Assembly (NCBI GenBank): GCA_023313575.1
Contig: JAJTTP010000003.1
Coordinates: 186,001-250,000 of the forward strand
Direction of reading: 5' to 3'
From: Eutypella sp. D-1
Lineage: Eukaryota > Ascomycota > Sordariomycetes > Xylariales > Diatrypaceae
DNA length: 64,000 bases
Shown here piece by piece: positions 22,494-35,100 of the stretch (position 1 is its first letter; the number at the start of each line of letters is the position of its first letter). A program made the position numbers and the translations under genes. A model generated the notes under the pieces. It saw only the letters and a list, made by a program, of their open reading frames with translations, did not search any database and had not been told where the DNA came from.

Positions 22494-25400
22494 TATTTAA
22501 AACATGGTTTTCTACTAACCGAAAAAGAAAAAAAATATATAAACGACCTAGGGTCTGGTTCTTTCACGATTATACACGTGTCGTGCTTGCCGACCCACGG
22601 ATCCGTCGCTTCGGCCTAGGACTTCCTCCTTCGCGGAGCATATTCGTGCACACCTCCTGGGGCACGACATACACACCAACAAACGCCGCGTCGCGCTGAT
22701 ACTTCGGGCCGATTTTATTAATGATAGGCTCGCTCTAATATGACATTCGCCGGCGGATGTTCACAAATCTATATCTCAGCGATGCAAGGCAGTCCACGAG
22801 GCCGATGTGACGGAATAATTCGAAATACGACCCCCTCCTTTCAACGAGCTTCAAGTTTTCATTACGCATACGAGTTCACTATAAATTCAACATCTCTTTT
22901 CATCCCGACCATCTCGCAGCTTCACCACCTAGAAATGATGAAGCAAGGAAATAACACCCAACGAAGCTATACACGCGAAAGGAAAAGGGCCTGTCATCTA
23001 CATACGTATACATATTTCGAACCACAAAAATACGATAAAAAGTTTACGCGCCGATTCCATCCATATGATAGTAACAGTTTGTTTCAGCTGCGCATCAGTT
23101 GGTACTAGGGGCGAAGGCTTAACTTGGCCATGAACCATGAGCTCGGGGTCACCAACCTACCATTTCGTAGTTGATTTCGTGATCCAAGGTAGCTTTTCTT
23201 AGAATCTCCATTTGCGGAATTTGAAAGGGAGGGAAAAAAAGAAAAGGAGGATGGACAGCACTTCCTTGCAGGATGATGACTTATCGGGTAGTTCCTAGAC
23301 TCCATGTCGAAGACATGGGACGTGACTCACCTCGCCATCCGCCGGCGGTAGCTCGACCGGGCGTCTCTTAGTGCTGTAAGAATGGTGGTCGCCCCGGTCT
23401 CCCCTCAATATACATGCTGGTGAGCTCACCCAGGGGTTGTTGCTGTTGTTAGGAATCAGATGCTGTGTTCCGGCCGTGTCGTAGCGACATCAGGACTATG
23501 GCTCTTGGGGCATAACTCACTGCACCGCAGTCGTTCATCGTATTCGTGCCTATATCTGTGGCCGTGTGGATCGAGGTCGTATATTCGTACTTTGCTATTC
23601 TCGCAGGGCCGTGCCTTTTCGCCTTCGTGATGCTGTCCGTTGATTCCGTAGCCACCGGAGTAGGGACATGCCGAGCGTGAGTAATAGTGTTGCGGTCCCG
23701 ACGCCCATGCTTATGCTGATCATAGTACCCTTCTTGAAGCTACTTCCATTGTTATTGTATCATTCTCGCCCCCGCCTCCCTTACTGTTGCCTATGCTGTT
23801 CCCCACCCCGTTCCCGTTCCCGTTTCCATTCCCATCTCCACCGCTCGTCATCAGATTGCACCGTCCCTATGGGTGGTGGGTGTCTCTCTGGGCCGAAACT
23901 GCGTTTCTAGACCAGGTGGGTAAGGTATGCATGTACTGTATTAGTAATGGTATACCCACACTCAAGGCCTAGATCTAGATGGCCGGTGCCGGTCCGCTTT
24001 ACTGATACTGCGAAGTGTATTGAAGGAGATAATAATGAGGAGGCGTTACACATGCAAGGAGGCCTGCCATACTACAAGATACATACATATACGCAAGTAG
24101 GACTTCCGCCGCCAATCTCGGCCTCTCAAGTAATATCATAACACGCCAGGCTATGCACCTTGCACTCCTCATAGGGCCGTCAGCCTTCCCTGCCTGATTC
24201 TCTCTATTTGCCGTGCCTCAGGCTCCTTAGTTGGCACTGTGCCAATAGCTCCATCGGCAACTCACTGGCTTACGTAACTCTAAGTGCTGTACAAAGTAAT
24301 TGCCGTAACCCAATGGGTGGGTGGTATTGGTGATACCACTGGTGACCGACGTGATGAGTGCCTTGAAGCACAACGTTGATTTAGTCGAAGCGATGAGTGT
24401 CGTACCTTGTGACAGTAGGGGTTGATCAACGTTTGTGATAGTTTTGATATCACAACAGGTTTAAACCCAAGTGATGCGAATGTTTTTGGTTTTTCTCCCC
24501 TTTACACCTAGATTGGTATGACCATGCCAGGGGTTCATAGTACCAGAGTGATAGGTGCCCACGAATACGACCGAGGATCGCCAGAATAATATAGTATAAG
24601 GTGCAGATGCAATATATCATAACGCCCTGGCCCGTATGAATATAGGGGAGCGAAGCACCCTATATATAGACCTGGCTCCAGATAGCCCACCCTACGGGCG
24701 TGTGACTATATCTCCTCACATGGGATATGGGAATAGGGGCACACAGACTACGCGCCCAGCAAGAGGGAGGGCTTGTCGACATGGCGATTATTGTGCTAGT
24801 CCTGGTTCTCTCATACACAGAAGCTCAATGAAGTAATATTACACGGTTCACGTACGAATATTCACAAGGTTACATTCCCTGGCCTGATAGGTACCTACAT
24901 AGCCCAGTAAATGAGTAGGTACCTATGCATCGAGCGAGTTCAGGATCATCAGCGGTTCTTCTAACCAACCACCCACATAATCTGATGTATATGGACAAGT
25001 ACGCCAGGACAAGGCCTTGCTGGATGATGGACGCTGGTAGATCCGGCAAGAGTAGGGAAGGGAAGAAGAAAAGAAGAAAAGCGATCGCGGAAGTCATCGA
25101 CCTCACCGCTAAGCCCTGCTGTAATCGTTAGCTGGCTTAGCTGACATTGGCGATGCTTTGTCTTGCCGTCTTCTTAAACCCGGGTACACCGGTTCTACCT
25201 CACTACTGTGTAGACGGCCTGCACGACCTGCGTATTTGGCCGGGGAGGGACTGGCTCAACTTCCCCCTCCGTAGGGTGAGGTATGTGGACGGGACACCGA
25301 TTATTTGGTTCGGCCATGTAGGCATCACGGCCCTACGAGCATCCGCGGCCGCGGGCATATTAACATTAATCATACGAGGAGAAGGATCCATGACGCGAAT

Positions 25401-26674
25401 TATGCATTTGCATCATATAGTCGCAGCTGAAAGGGCCAATGGTGAGTCTTCTGGAATGACCACAGGGGAAGGGGCTACGCTTTAAGAAGCAACTCCAATT
25501 AGCCGTGTCGCTAATGGGTAAGAGCGCTGCTACATAAATACATGATATCTCGCCCTATGTAGGCGATAGGTACAATCAAATATGCTAAGACACAGCCCCA
25601 ATTGTGAAATGAGGACTCATGCAGGCCGGATTGCGTAATCAACTACCTAGTGATGATCCGCCTGACCGATACACATAGTCGGCCATGCAATCAGATGAGT
25701 TTCCATTTGGTGTATGGAGGGACGACAATATACGAAACCCGGGGAGACGCAGATGCCCGAATCGTTGCCGGGAGAAGCGGGTATGTGGCCGAGAGTTCCC
25801 TTAGAAACGATTTTGTTTGATGGGATACTATCCATACACTATCCATACGGAGGACGCGGCCATGCCGAGGTAGACTGCCTGCTATGGATCTGTTAAAAAT
25901 TCGGGGAAGGTTGCCGCCGAAGGAGTTGGTCGTTGCCCACGGAGTTTATAGTAGGACCTTGCTGCCTTCGTAAGATTTTGTTATTCAAAACATGTTACGT
26001 TTCTTGGGATGCGAGCTCTCGGAAGTACATTAAGACAGACAATTAGACATGAATGGACGTCATGGCGAAGCTATTTCTCAACATTATAACATGCCTAAGT
26101 TGACCTCCTCTACCTAATGATTCGATACAAAAGGGGCGCGAGCGAGACACACACAAGCGTGTTCAGGCCCATTTTCTGTGTTCCTGTCTCGCACCCTTTT
26201 ACGTTTTACGATACGGAAACATAGCTGGTCCATATGCAAGAGGTTCATATCATGAATGCCATTGATTGAGTGCCTATTTACTACTCCGCAGAAAATGAAG
26301 AGGAAAAAAATTGCATCGTACTAGTTCACCGTGACCCTGCATGTCGAAAGCGAAAGGCGAACGAATATTTTTGAGGGGAATAAAACGTAAATGACTTATA
26401 CCGTGAAGATGGTGGTACAGTCTTGTTTCCCAACACATGCGTGGTGCCAAGATCGCTCTGGCAATCCAGCACACTATGTCGCTTGCTCGGTACCAATGGC
26501 GGCGGGCGTGCCCGGGTAAACGAGATGAAAAAAAATACAGTAGAGCTCATCAATTGACCAACGCCATGTTCCTTCATTTCTGCTTCGACCGTTTCATAGT
26601 CGTATTTAATTCAGCGCCGGAACTCCCCAGTCCCCCGTTCGTTCGTTAAGAATTCCACACACAACGTCCCCACC
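22494..26674. other. long gene-poor interval
   Basis: About 4.2 kb. Apart from a weak candidate gene (23110-23851, listed separately), I find only short open frames without recognisable motifs. Two perfect TAGGTACCTA palindromes lie 28 bp apart at 24888 and 24916. A perfect TTGGCAC-T-GTGCCAA inverted repeat lies at 24231-24245. Confidence 0.45.
23110..23851 (-). CDS. possible small multi-exon gene, tail resembling a membrane-protein cytoplasmic domain
   Basis: This is tentative. A chain of consensus splice signals on the minus strand links one frame: 23785..23851 (Gly/Asn repeat region), 23521..23709, a 13-nt piece at 23430..23442, an exon ending at a GAG|GTGAGT donor near 23331, and a last piece ending DHEINYEMVGW. 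The product would have a Gly-Asn repeat, then YDLDPHGHRYRHEYDERLRC and KRRPVELPPADGE, which resembles the cytoplasmic tails of fungal single-pass sensors. Against the model: the micro-exon, no clear ectodomain upstream, and a hydrophobic segment (ISISMGVGTATLLLTLGM) that reads in a different overlapping frame. It could be a degraded gene. I assign no function. Confidence 0.3.
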
Positions 26675-28564
26675 TCAGGACAAAGGAAGAGCAGGGTATG
26701 CAGGCTGGGAAGGCGGCCTGGTGGGGGAGTCGGTGTCCATCGAGTTGTTGGACTGCGGGCTCTCGGCCTCGTACTCGCCGTGGTGGATTCGGTGCGCCAC
26801 GTACTCTCTTAGGAACTCAATGAGACGGATGTTCTCCAGCCACGCCTCATAGGCCTGGTCCTGTTGACTTTCGCTGCCTACCTCCGACTCGGCAGATGGT
26901 GAGCTGACAGAAGACACGGCGGACTCTGGGGCCTTAGGGGTCACAGAGTGATCACGCTCAACAATTACAGGACGAGGACCGGCGGCTCGCTGAAGCATGC
27001 CTCCGGAGTAACGGCGTCTCGGGTCGGTGTCGAAGCTCGGGCCAAGAGTGGAGGTCGCGGATTGGCCAGGATAACCCGAGGTTACAGCAGGCAGAGTCGG
27101 GTACAGGGCCGATGTGGTGGTGCTGTGCCGAGAAGATGGCGACATATTCGAGGATGAAGCAGTGGGCGAATGACCGGAAGTGTACGAGAGCGAACTCGAG
27201 GGAGGGGTGACTGCCGGGGTACCGTTGGACTGGGTGGAAGAAACAGCCGTCAGGGGCGAAGCTACATGGGCAGCAGAGTAGGCGCTGGCGGCGATCGCTG
27301 ACTGGCCATGCGCCGCAGAGTGCGGTGGAGACTGGCTGTGCCGGAAATTCAAGGGCAGATAGTGCGAACCCGGCTGGTGAACGCCTGCTGCTGCTGCGTT
27401 GTTGGAATTCTCATAAACGGTACTTTGCATCTGCTCTAGAATATGGTCGATTTGGACGAGGTCACTCTTGGTGCGGACGTTTCCCATAGGAGGCAGGGCA
27501 TAGTGCTGCTGGTAAGGGCCATGGCCCCCGTGGCCATCGACGGCTACGACGGCGGGAGCAGGGGCGGAAAGATACTCTGCCGGAATTGAACCCGAGTGGA
27601 TGGGGAGGCTGCCATGCAGAGGCATCAGTCTCTGACTGACGTGGGCGTAAGACGCAGGATCAAGCTGTCGGCGCTTAGCATCACCGAAAAAATCATTCAA
27701 GGCATCAAAGGCACGTTTGCGGTCAAACTCGGAGGCAGCCTGGTAGCCCATGTGGTCGCCCCGACCACCAAGTGGCTGGTAGTACATAGGACCGCCAAAG
27801 GAAGGCCCATGGTGTTGATAGTAGCTGCTAGGATGTCCACTGGCCGGGTGCGGCGGCTGACCAAAGGTAGCCGAGTTAGTACGGAGCTGGCCATTGTGAT
27901 CGTAAAAACTAGGAGGAGCTAAGAGGCATTATTAGCCTCGAAGGAAACTTGGGGGGAAATGAGCGTGCTACAATACCTTTGGCTTGAGTTCTGTAGCCCC
28001 CGTTCATACCAGCATGCTGGTCGGGAGAACGAACCAAGACAGAGTCGTCGGCGTGAGTCTAAAGCAGCACAGTTAGTAAGTGAAATGAGAGCAAGTGAGG
28101 GAATTAAAGGGGGAAAGCCGATAATCCGATGCAGTATGATCGAAACTTACCTTCACATGCTTCTTCAAGTCTTGCGGTCGCTTGAAGCTCTTACCGCAAA
28201 AGTCGCACTTGTGAGGCTTGAGAGGAACATGAACACGAATATGCGAAGTAATGTGGTCACGCTTGACAGTGGTAGTTCTGCACTGATTCCACTGGCATGT
28301 CAGGTTGAGGTTGTTAGTGCTCTTACGGCCAACGTGCTTCTCGCAAATATGCTCATAGAGCGTCTCGGCGGTGCTGAACTTTTCCAGACAGTTGTTCCAT
28401 CGGCAAATGAGGGCCTCGTCGGTAACTGAGGCGCTCGACTGCGAAGTCGCAGTGGTAGTAGTAGATGGTGCCGGAGTGGTGGCACTTGAAGTAGAGCTGT
28501 CACCTCCAGACTGGGCAGCTGGATTGGTGGTGTTGGTCTCTGCTGGGGCCGGAGGGGCTGACAT
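26675..28564 (-). CDS. pacC: pH-response transcription factor PacC/RIM101
   Basis: Three exons, complement(26675..27918, 27977..28058, 28151..28564), encode 579 residues. Introns are 58 and 92 nt with GTATTG and GTAAGT donors; splicing joins [20 protein letters not shown] in frame. Three C2H2 zinc fingers lie at about residues 52-140: [19 protein letters not shown], then [19 protein letters not shown], then [17 protein letters not shown]. This arrangement and the intervening [13 protein letters not shown] are diagnostic of PacC. The remainder has the region with [20 protein letters not shown], corresponding to the signalling-protease segment, and a conserved C-terminal helix [20 protein letters not shown]. 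PacC is proteolytically activated at alkaline pH and binds GCCARG sites. Its own upstream region is packed with such sites (see 29227-29641). The ATG at 28564 is clear. Confidence 0.97.
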
Positions 28565-29226
28565 GGTGGATTCCTACTGTAGTAATCCCGTAGTATCCCG
28601 TAGTATTCCCGTGCCTAGGTAGGTCCAAGTCTTGATGATCTCTAGTAGCTCCAGGGATTGAGTGGCAGAGGGGTTGATGGAATTGATGAATGAGGTGATC
28701 CGTGCGTTGAGTGGGTTGGTGTTGTGGTTTAGTTGGTGTGGCACGTAAAATGTGGCGGCAGGTATAATGTGGCGCGTGCCCAGGTTGTTAATTTTTGGAC
28801 TGGTTGGAGGAAAGTAAGTAGGTGGTTTGTGCACTAAATTTTGCTTGTTTATAGGCAAAAGAGAAATTGGGTTTGCGTCGAGGTGGCGCACAGCTGCCTA
28901 TCAGTGGCTGCAGTAGGTGGGCAGATAGGTGGGGTGTTATGCTGCTAAGGGAGCTTGTGCAGTAAAACAGATGAAAAAGGCTGGTTTATTGGTTGGTGGT
29001 TTATGGAGGTGGAAACTATCAATTGTGTTTCTCTTTCTCTCCCACCTAAACACCAGTATATAATTTTTGGGATGTGTAAAAGTTCAACCTTCACAGCAGG
29101 AACAACTTTCAAAAGTTGTAAAAGTTCAAAATAAGGGGTTCCAAGCTATTATGAAGAAGAACAGAATGATGGATTCCAAATGTCTCCAGATGAGCGTACT
29201 GGTCCTCCTTATTATGGACATTTGAG

Positions 29227-29641
29227 CTTGGCGATGCTCAGGCGGAAAGTCTTGGCGTAAAGCCTTGGCCCGTCGGGGGGAGGGAGGTGGCTTCCGATCA
29301 TTGGCTGAATGGAATTGGCTCCAAACACCAAAGTATCTTTTACAAGAACTACTCGATCGACCTACCAATTCACATATGTTTGCACGTGTCATGGAAGTCA
29401 CCCCTCCTCACTTAGACTTCAGCGCCAAGCCGACGCCAAGAAAGCCAAGGCTTGGCAATTCTCAGCAATTCCCTACAAAGACGTAACAGAGATTTCTTGG
29501 CGCCGTGGATAATCCTTGGCCGCCAGCTCCTCCTCTGCCCAGACTGCCCAGAATCTGCCCAGGCTTTGCTGCGCCTGCCTGACTTGATCTTGGCATTGTC
29601 TTGGCAATTGGTAATCTTGGCCCTCCTTGGCCATCCTTGGC
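29227..29641. promoter_or_regulatory. dense cluster of PacC-type GCCARG sites upstream of pacC
   Basis: Fourteen matches to GCCAAG or its complement CTTGGC occur in 415 bp, starting at 29227, 29251, 29264, 29424, 29435, 29444, 29451, 29496, 29515, 29589, 29600, 29616, 29626 and 29636. GCCARG is the established binding sequence of PacC in Aspergillus. The cluster lies about 660-1080 bp upstream of the pacC ATG. At random about 0.4 matches to GCCARG on either strand would be expected. Autoregulation of pacC is the natural reading but is inferred. Confidence 0.75.
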
Positions 29642-30323
29642 TCTTCTTGCCCCCCCTAGGCCCCCTTTTCTCGCCTTTTTCTCGCTATTTTTTTACTGAT
29701 GATTCGGGTCACTCTGCCGCATCGCTTCGATCAGTTCCCGAGGTTGTCTTTTCATTGCTAATAGTGAACAAGTCGTACCATACTACCTAACTAGAGTCGT
29801 GTTCTAGTTGTGCGATTAATTTGCTCCGATTATTCCGTCAGCTGATCCGGTTACGTTATCGTTATCGTTCATTTTGCCCCTTACGGTGCGAGTGTCGCAA
29901 AAGATGGGGCAGGTGGTAGAATAGGTCCAGTACTTTTCAATTAGGTACCTAAGTACTGGGGTACTTAATCATTCACTTAACCGAAGCAATCCGTGGATCA
30001 GAAGATCAGAAAAGAAAACTCAGAACGCCTGATACAGGTGGTATCCAGAGCAGGGTAACTTGTAAAGTTATATGTGCATTTATTCATTTTCGTGGTGCTT
30101 GGCTAACTAGCACCCTCCGCCGCCGCTATGTTCTGGGCAGCGGAGGGAGTCTTGGTTTTCTTGGTCCGGAGTATACCTAAGATACACGAACCTCGAGAAC
30201 GTCCGCTACATAAACAGCAAGATACATTCCTCGCGTGTATGGTATCACTGTATTAGGCTCAAGTCAGAGAAAGGGAACCTAACATTAGCTCCTTGTCACA
30301 ATGCCGAGAGTCTTGGGCGTTCC

Positions 30324-30364
30324 GCCAGGCCAAGGATTTCCTCTCCGCCCGCCAAGTCCTTGGC
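30324..30364. promoter_or_regulatory. second, smaller group of GCCARG sites
   Basis: Four sites lie in 41 bp: GCCAGG at 30324, GCCAAG at 30329 (sharing one base with the first), GCCAAG at 30351 and CTTGGC at 30359. It sits about 1.8 kb upstream of pacC; isolated sites also occur at 30098, 30848, 31145 and 31262. Confidence 0.55.
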
Positions 30365-31699
30365 CTCGCACCGGCTTAACAATCGTTATATTAAAATATT
30401 GACCGACGGTCCTCGAGTCAGTCTTTCCTCAACAGGTTGTTTACCTTTACGAGGGGGGCTGTGGTGAGCACTGTGACTTCAGCAAGCTGGCACGTCACGT
30501 TATTCCGGAAGAAGACGTTCCTAATCTACAATCAGGTGCTAATTGCATAGTACACCTGCTATAGTATCGAGAGAAGCCTCGACAACGCGTGATTGGTTCC
30601 TAAGGTGAATAGCATCCGCCTACGGAGTTCATGTCTATGATTGGATTCAGTTTCAGGTGTATAGCTTACCCATTCTGAAGCAGCCGTATGTCTCACACAG
30701 CGCACTACTCCTATTTTCTATATACACTGTTTGATGAGCGTATTTCACACTCAGTAGACTGTTTTGATGATGGGACCAAGCACTTCTCACAATGTAGAAA
30801 TAAACAAGCTCTTTTCCAGTACGTCTAGTCCATCCCACGCGTTGTTTGCCAAGAGTTGGGCCGAGTCTACTGTGCACGAGGTACCTACTCTAGAAAGAGA
30901 CTTTACTTCGTACCGTTTTCAGCATTTGACCTTCAGCCGTTCTTCCGAGGTGCCATATCAGGAAAGTATTGCGCAATAATTGCAGTATGCACTCATAAGA
31001 AGGCAGTCCTCGCAGTCTTATCCCTCAAAATCCACGGTCATGGTCGACCGTCACGTTCAGCTCCCTTCCGATTACTATGTATCAAGGGGGTCTAGTTCTT
31101 AAAGTTCTCCAGGCTAGGCGTGGAGATGACTATGATAAGCTCATCTTGGCCACCCCTGAACTTCTCCAGACTTTTTTTTGGATCTTGTTTTCTTACAATG
31201 TACGGAGTACATGCAGCTGGTAGGTAGTTACATCCACGGGACCAAGCCAGCCGAGACCCGGCTTGGCTGGATAAGCATTTGCCCAGCCATACCGTACTCC
31301 TCATACGTGTGCTACAATCGTCATGAGTCTTGCTGTTTTATATCTGTATAATGATGTCGTCGTGTTAGCCACATGAAAGGATAAGTTTCTGTGTACTTGT
31401 GAACGAGCCCGATTGTCGCTTACTTAGTGCGTTGTTATCTTTAAGGGGAGAGCACCGTAAAGTGTAAGGCAGTGTAGTTCGTTGGTCTCGATATACTTAT
31501 TTTGCATCGTTATCGGTCGAATTACTGTTGTTTTTTTCCAAGACAAGTCCTGATTAGACGCTGGCGGGCAGGGCATGTAGAGTCACTTAACAATAATCCG
31601 CCGTCAGAGGCAACGGGTAAGTCCTTAGCCGCTCGAACGAAATGTCCAGACTTCATTGGAAAAAGATTTGGGCGCCTGCGACATGCTTGTGGATAGCCT

Positions 31700-31747
31700 C
31701 ACGGGTAGCATCTGCCTCGCATAACTAGGCAAGAAATACTACCCGTG
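31700..31747. repeat. nested inverted repeat
   Basis: Outer arms cacgggtag (31700-31708) and ctacccgtg (31739-31747) pair perfectly, and an inner pair tgcct/aggca (31713-31717 and 31727-31731) sits within the loop. A further perfect 7-bp inverted repeat (cctgagg/cctcagg) lies at 31951-31970. Both are upstream of the DDX60-like gene. Confidence 0.6.
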
Positions 31748-32191
31748 TAAACGTTTGGAACGAAAGCATGCGGTTTAATTCGCCCCTTCCTGAAGCAAAC
31801 CAAACGCAAGCTTCTAAGTGGTCGAAAACAAAGGCCGTTTGCTCCAAGTACCTCATGGAATGCGCGTACAACCAACCAAGCTTAAGGCGGCATGTACTAC
31901 CTTGTTGTTGGGTACCTTGGGAACGATATCTAATAATGAGGGGCTGTTTGCCTGAGGTAACAGCCTCAGGGCCCTGGGGATTCCTAAGTCCAGGTCAATA
32001 AATGTACAATCAGAGGGGTAGCTCGTGGACTACTAAGTAATATACTTCATACCAAATTACTTCTCTTTTCACTCATCATCTATCAAATCGCTCTTGCACC
32101 ATATTCAGTCTATGGTGCGGCTTGGACTTGCCTATTCAGTACGATATCTTCTTTTCCATATCGTCATAAGAATAAAACATCTGGCCTCGCA

Positions 32192-35100
32192 ATGGAGATC
32201 CCATCGGAGTTGGCGTGGAGCGAAGAGGCTCGTGAACGCCTCGATAGCTGGCGTCGGTTTCTCAGGCCGCTTACAATGGACATCGTCGGCGACTTTGCCG
32301 GTGAAGAACTTTTCGCCATCCACGGTGAAGCCTTGGTTGCTCACTGTATCCAAGCTGCGCGCGTGGATTACGGTTACGGCTTCCAACTTCTCCATGCAGT
32401 CCATGCGATCGAGTCGTTCTTGCGTAAGATGGTCGACCGCGGGTGCAACTTCCACATCGTCTGGTTCGATCGTTATAGTCATCTATGCATACCCCGCGAC
32501 GTCCCGGAAGGCGAATCATACAAGTATCTTCTTACCCGAGCTGTCATGATTCAGCATCTAGCTCGTGCCAGAGCTGAAGATGCTGCCCTGGACACAGGCT
32601 CCGGCAGAAGCCTGCGTTTCAAGGACATCAACCACGACAGCTTTTTGTTATATCTTAAGCAAACACCTTTACACTTCTTTATGTGCCGCGACGATGGGGC
32701 CACGCACTTGGAACTTGATGCGGACGTACTGGACCGCCTAAGTGTTGCTTACCAAATGGCGTGCAACGGCTACCGTCTAGCTTTCATTGACAATGTCGAG
32801 TTCAGAAGCTCCAAGGTTAGTCGAACTCGCACTCCCATGACAAAATCGGTTCAACTCGCTAACCAGGTCCATAGGTCAATGCCAGTGTCGTCACGCCTTC
32901 TCCAGATCTGCCCCCCCTAGTTTCGAATGTGCAGAGTGAAGTACAGAGAGATGTCTCCAAGAGCGAGAACCGACCCCGACTCGAAGAGGTTGTCCATCTA
33001 TTCCAGGAACGTTCAGGAAGCAGACGTCATTCTTCTCGGGAAGTGCTCACTGTACACGCACTTTCTCAACTATTGAGAGACGGGGCTAGCCAGGGTCTGC
33101 GCCGACAGGCAGCGTCTATGCTTCTCCATTTGGTATTACTTCGTCACCTGGATATATCACAGCGCTCTCTCGAACAGCTCGAGATGCAGGAGGGTCATCA
33201 CAAAGCCCTGCGAGATTTCTCCGAAGCTGCTCTCAACGTCCTAGATGAATGGACAAGGGAAAACATCCACGAGTGGGAATGGGATGTGTACGACCTCGTC
33301 GATGGTAGATTATATCTACACGTCCTGCAAGGACTAACACTGACCTCACTACCGAAAGACATCATGGAGGAGTTCACTGCCTTCGCTGAGCTGATCAAAG
33401 CCCTGAGTGGTGTGGATGTTTCTCAGGAACTTCCTAATAAACAGGTTGGGGAAGGAGCCAAAAAGCAGCAAAGTAAAACTCACACAGGGGGAGATAGTTC
33501 CACTTCAGTGCTTCCATTCAGTCAACCGGTCATGGATCAATATCTTCAACAGGTTCACTTGGAGACTGAGCAACACTCAGACTCCTCTACTTCCCAGGTC
33601 TTCCACGAGTTAACGCATTGGCACAATGCCAAGAAGACTATTGACCGGAAGCACATCCCGAAGGCACCTGACTTTCGAATTAGAAGAAGGAACCAGCGGT
33701 TCATGGCTGACACCATTGCATATTCCGCCAGCCTGACTGGGTCCTCTGGGAAGAATATAGACCCAGAAGTCATTGTTGTCAACCATTCTGATGAGGGTAA
33801 AAGTCAACACATACCTCAGGTTGCAGATGTTGACAGGAAAACTGCTCTCAAGAATAAGCAGGCTAGTAAGAAGAAACCCCAACAACAGAAAAGCGGCAGG
33901 CAGAAGGCACTTGATGAGGCGCGCAATCTCAAGGCAGAGAAAGTCGAGAAAAAGTCGATTACAGTGATAGCCTCGTGGGAAAAGTGGTGTGCGGCAGAGC
34001 TAAAGAATGGGGAAAGTCTGACCACGAAGTATTTCCAAGCAGCAAAATACTTGCGGGAACTCTCGCCAACCAATAAGCCTTTCATAGGGGCACCGGCCTC
34101 CCTCTACATATGTTATGTTCTCAACGTATTACTGGAGAAAGGGGGTCTTCCAGAATCATATGGTAAGTTATCTTCCGATCAATCCTCATATGTTATTGGC
34201 TTCGACTGACAGCATTCTTCTCCTCTTAGCTCTGGATGCGACTGCGATGCTCTGGGCACAGATCATAGAGACGAATCGATTTCCACTCACAAAAGATGTC
34301 ACGGAACAACTATCGGAGCTCACCACGTCGCTGAAAATGACTGTTGGCATCCAACCGGCCTTGAAGTCCAAGCGAATAGCACTGCCGTTCTCTATTCGGC
34401 GTCCAACCCGTATTCCTGGAAAGATCTTACGGCCTCGCGAATTCCAGTTAGACCACTGCGGTCCTTACATGGAGCGCAGCTTCGACTCAGCGCCGGATCA
34501 TCGTGTTCCTTTCCATCCGGACGCTTGGCAGCGACAGGTTCTCGATGCCATTGATGCTGAGAAGAGTCTCTTCGTTGTCGCGCCCACTTCCGCCGGAAAG
34601 ACCTTCATCTCGTTCTACGCCATGAAGAAAGTTCTAAAAGCCAACGATACGGACGTCATCGTATACGTAGCGCCGACAAAGGCCTTGGTAAACCAGATCG
34701 CTGCGGAGGTCCAGGCGCGGTTTCAGAAGTCTTACCACTCCAATCAGGAGGGCCATTCGGTATGGGCAATCCATACCCGAGATTACCGAGTCAACAACTC
34801 GACCGGCTGTCAGATACTCATAACAGTCCCCCACATCTTACAAATCATGCTCCTGGCACCGTCAATGGCCAAGGGGCCGAACTCATGGGCTCGCCGCGTT
34901 AAACGAATCATATTCGATGAAGTACACTGTATTGGACAGGCAGAGGATGGCATAATCTGGGAGCAGCTTCTGCTTTTGGCCCCTTGTCCCATCATTGCCC
35001 TCTCTGCAACGGTTGGAAACCCCGCCGAATTCAAGGAGTGGCTAGAGGGTACCCAACGCGTGAAAGGGTTCAACCTTGAGATGATAACGCACGAGTCCCG

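Larger units (their letters stand above)
28565..32191. other. divergent intergenic region between pacC and the DDX60-like gene
   Basis: About 3.6 kb with no convincing protein gene. It contains the pacC promoter with its GCCARG clusters, one TAGGTACCTA palindrome (29942-29951) and two hairpin-forming repeats (31700-31747 and 31951-31970). Short open frames here lack recognisable features. Confidence 0.55.

Noticed and set aside
24231..24245. Perfect TTGGCAC-T-GTGCCAA palindrome resembling a nuclear factor I site
   Set aside because: That factor is not known in fungi; a single copy in a gene-poor stretch is not informative.
22494..26674. Suspected transposon remnant in the gene-poor 4.2 kb
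   Set aside because: No transposase or reverse transcriptase motifs, no terminal repeats or long AT-rich RIP-like tract could be seen.
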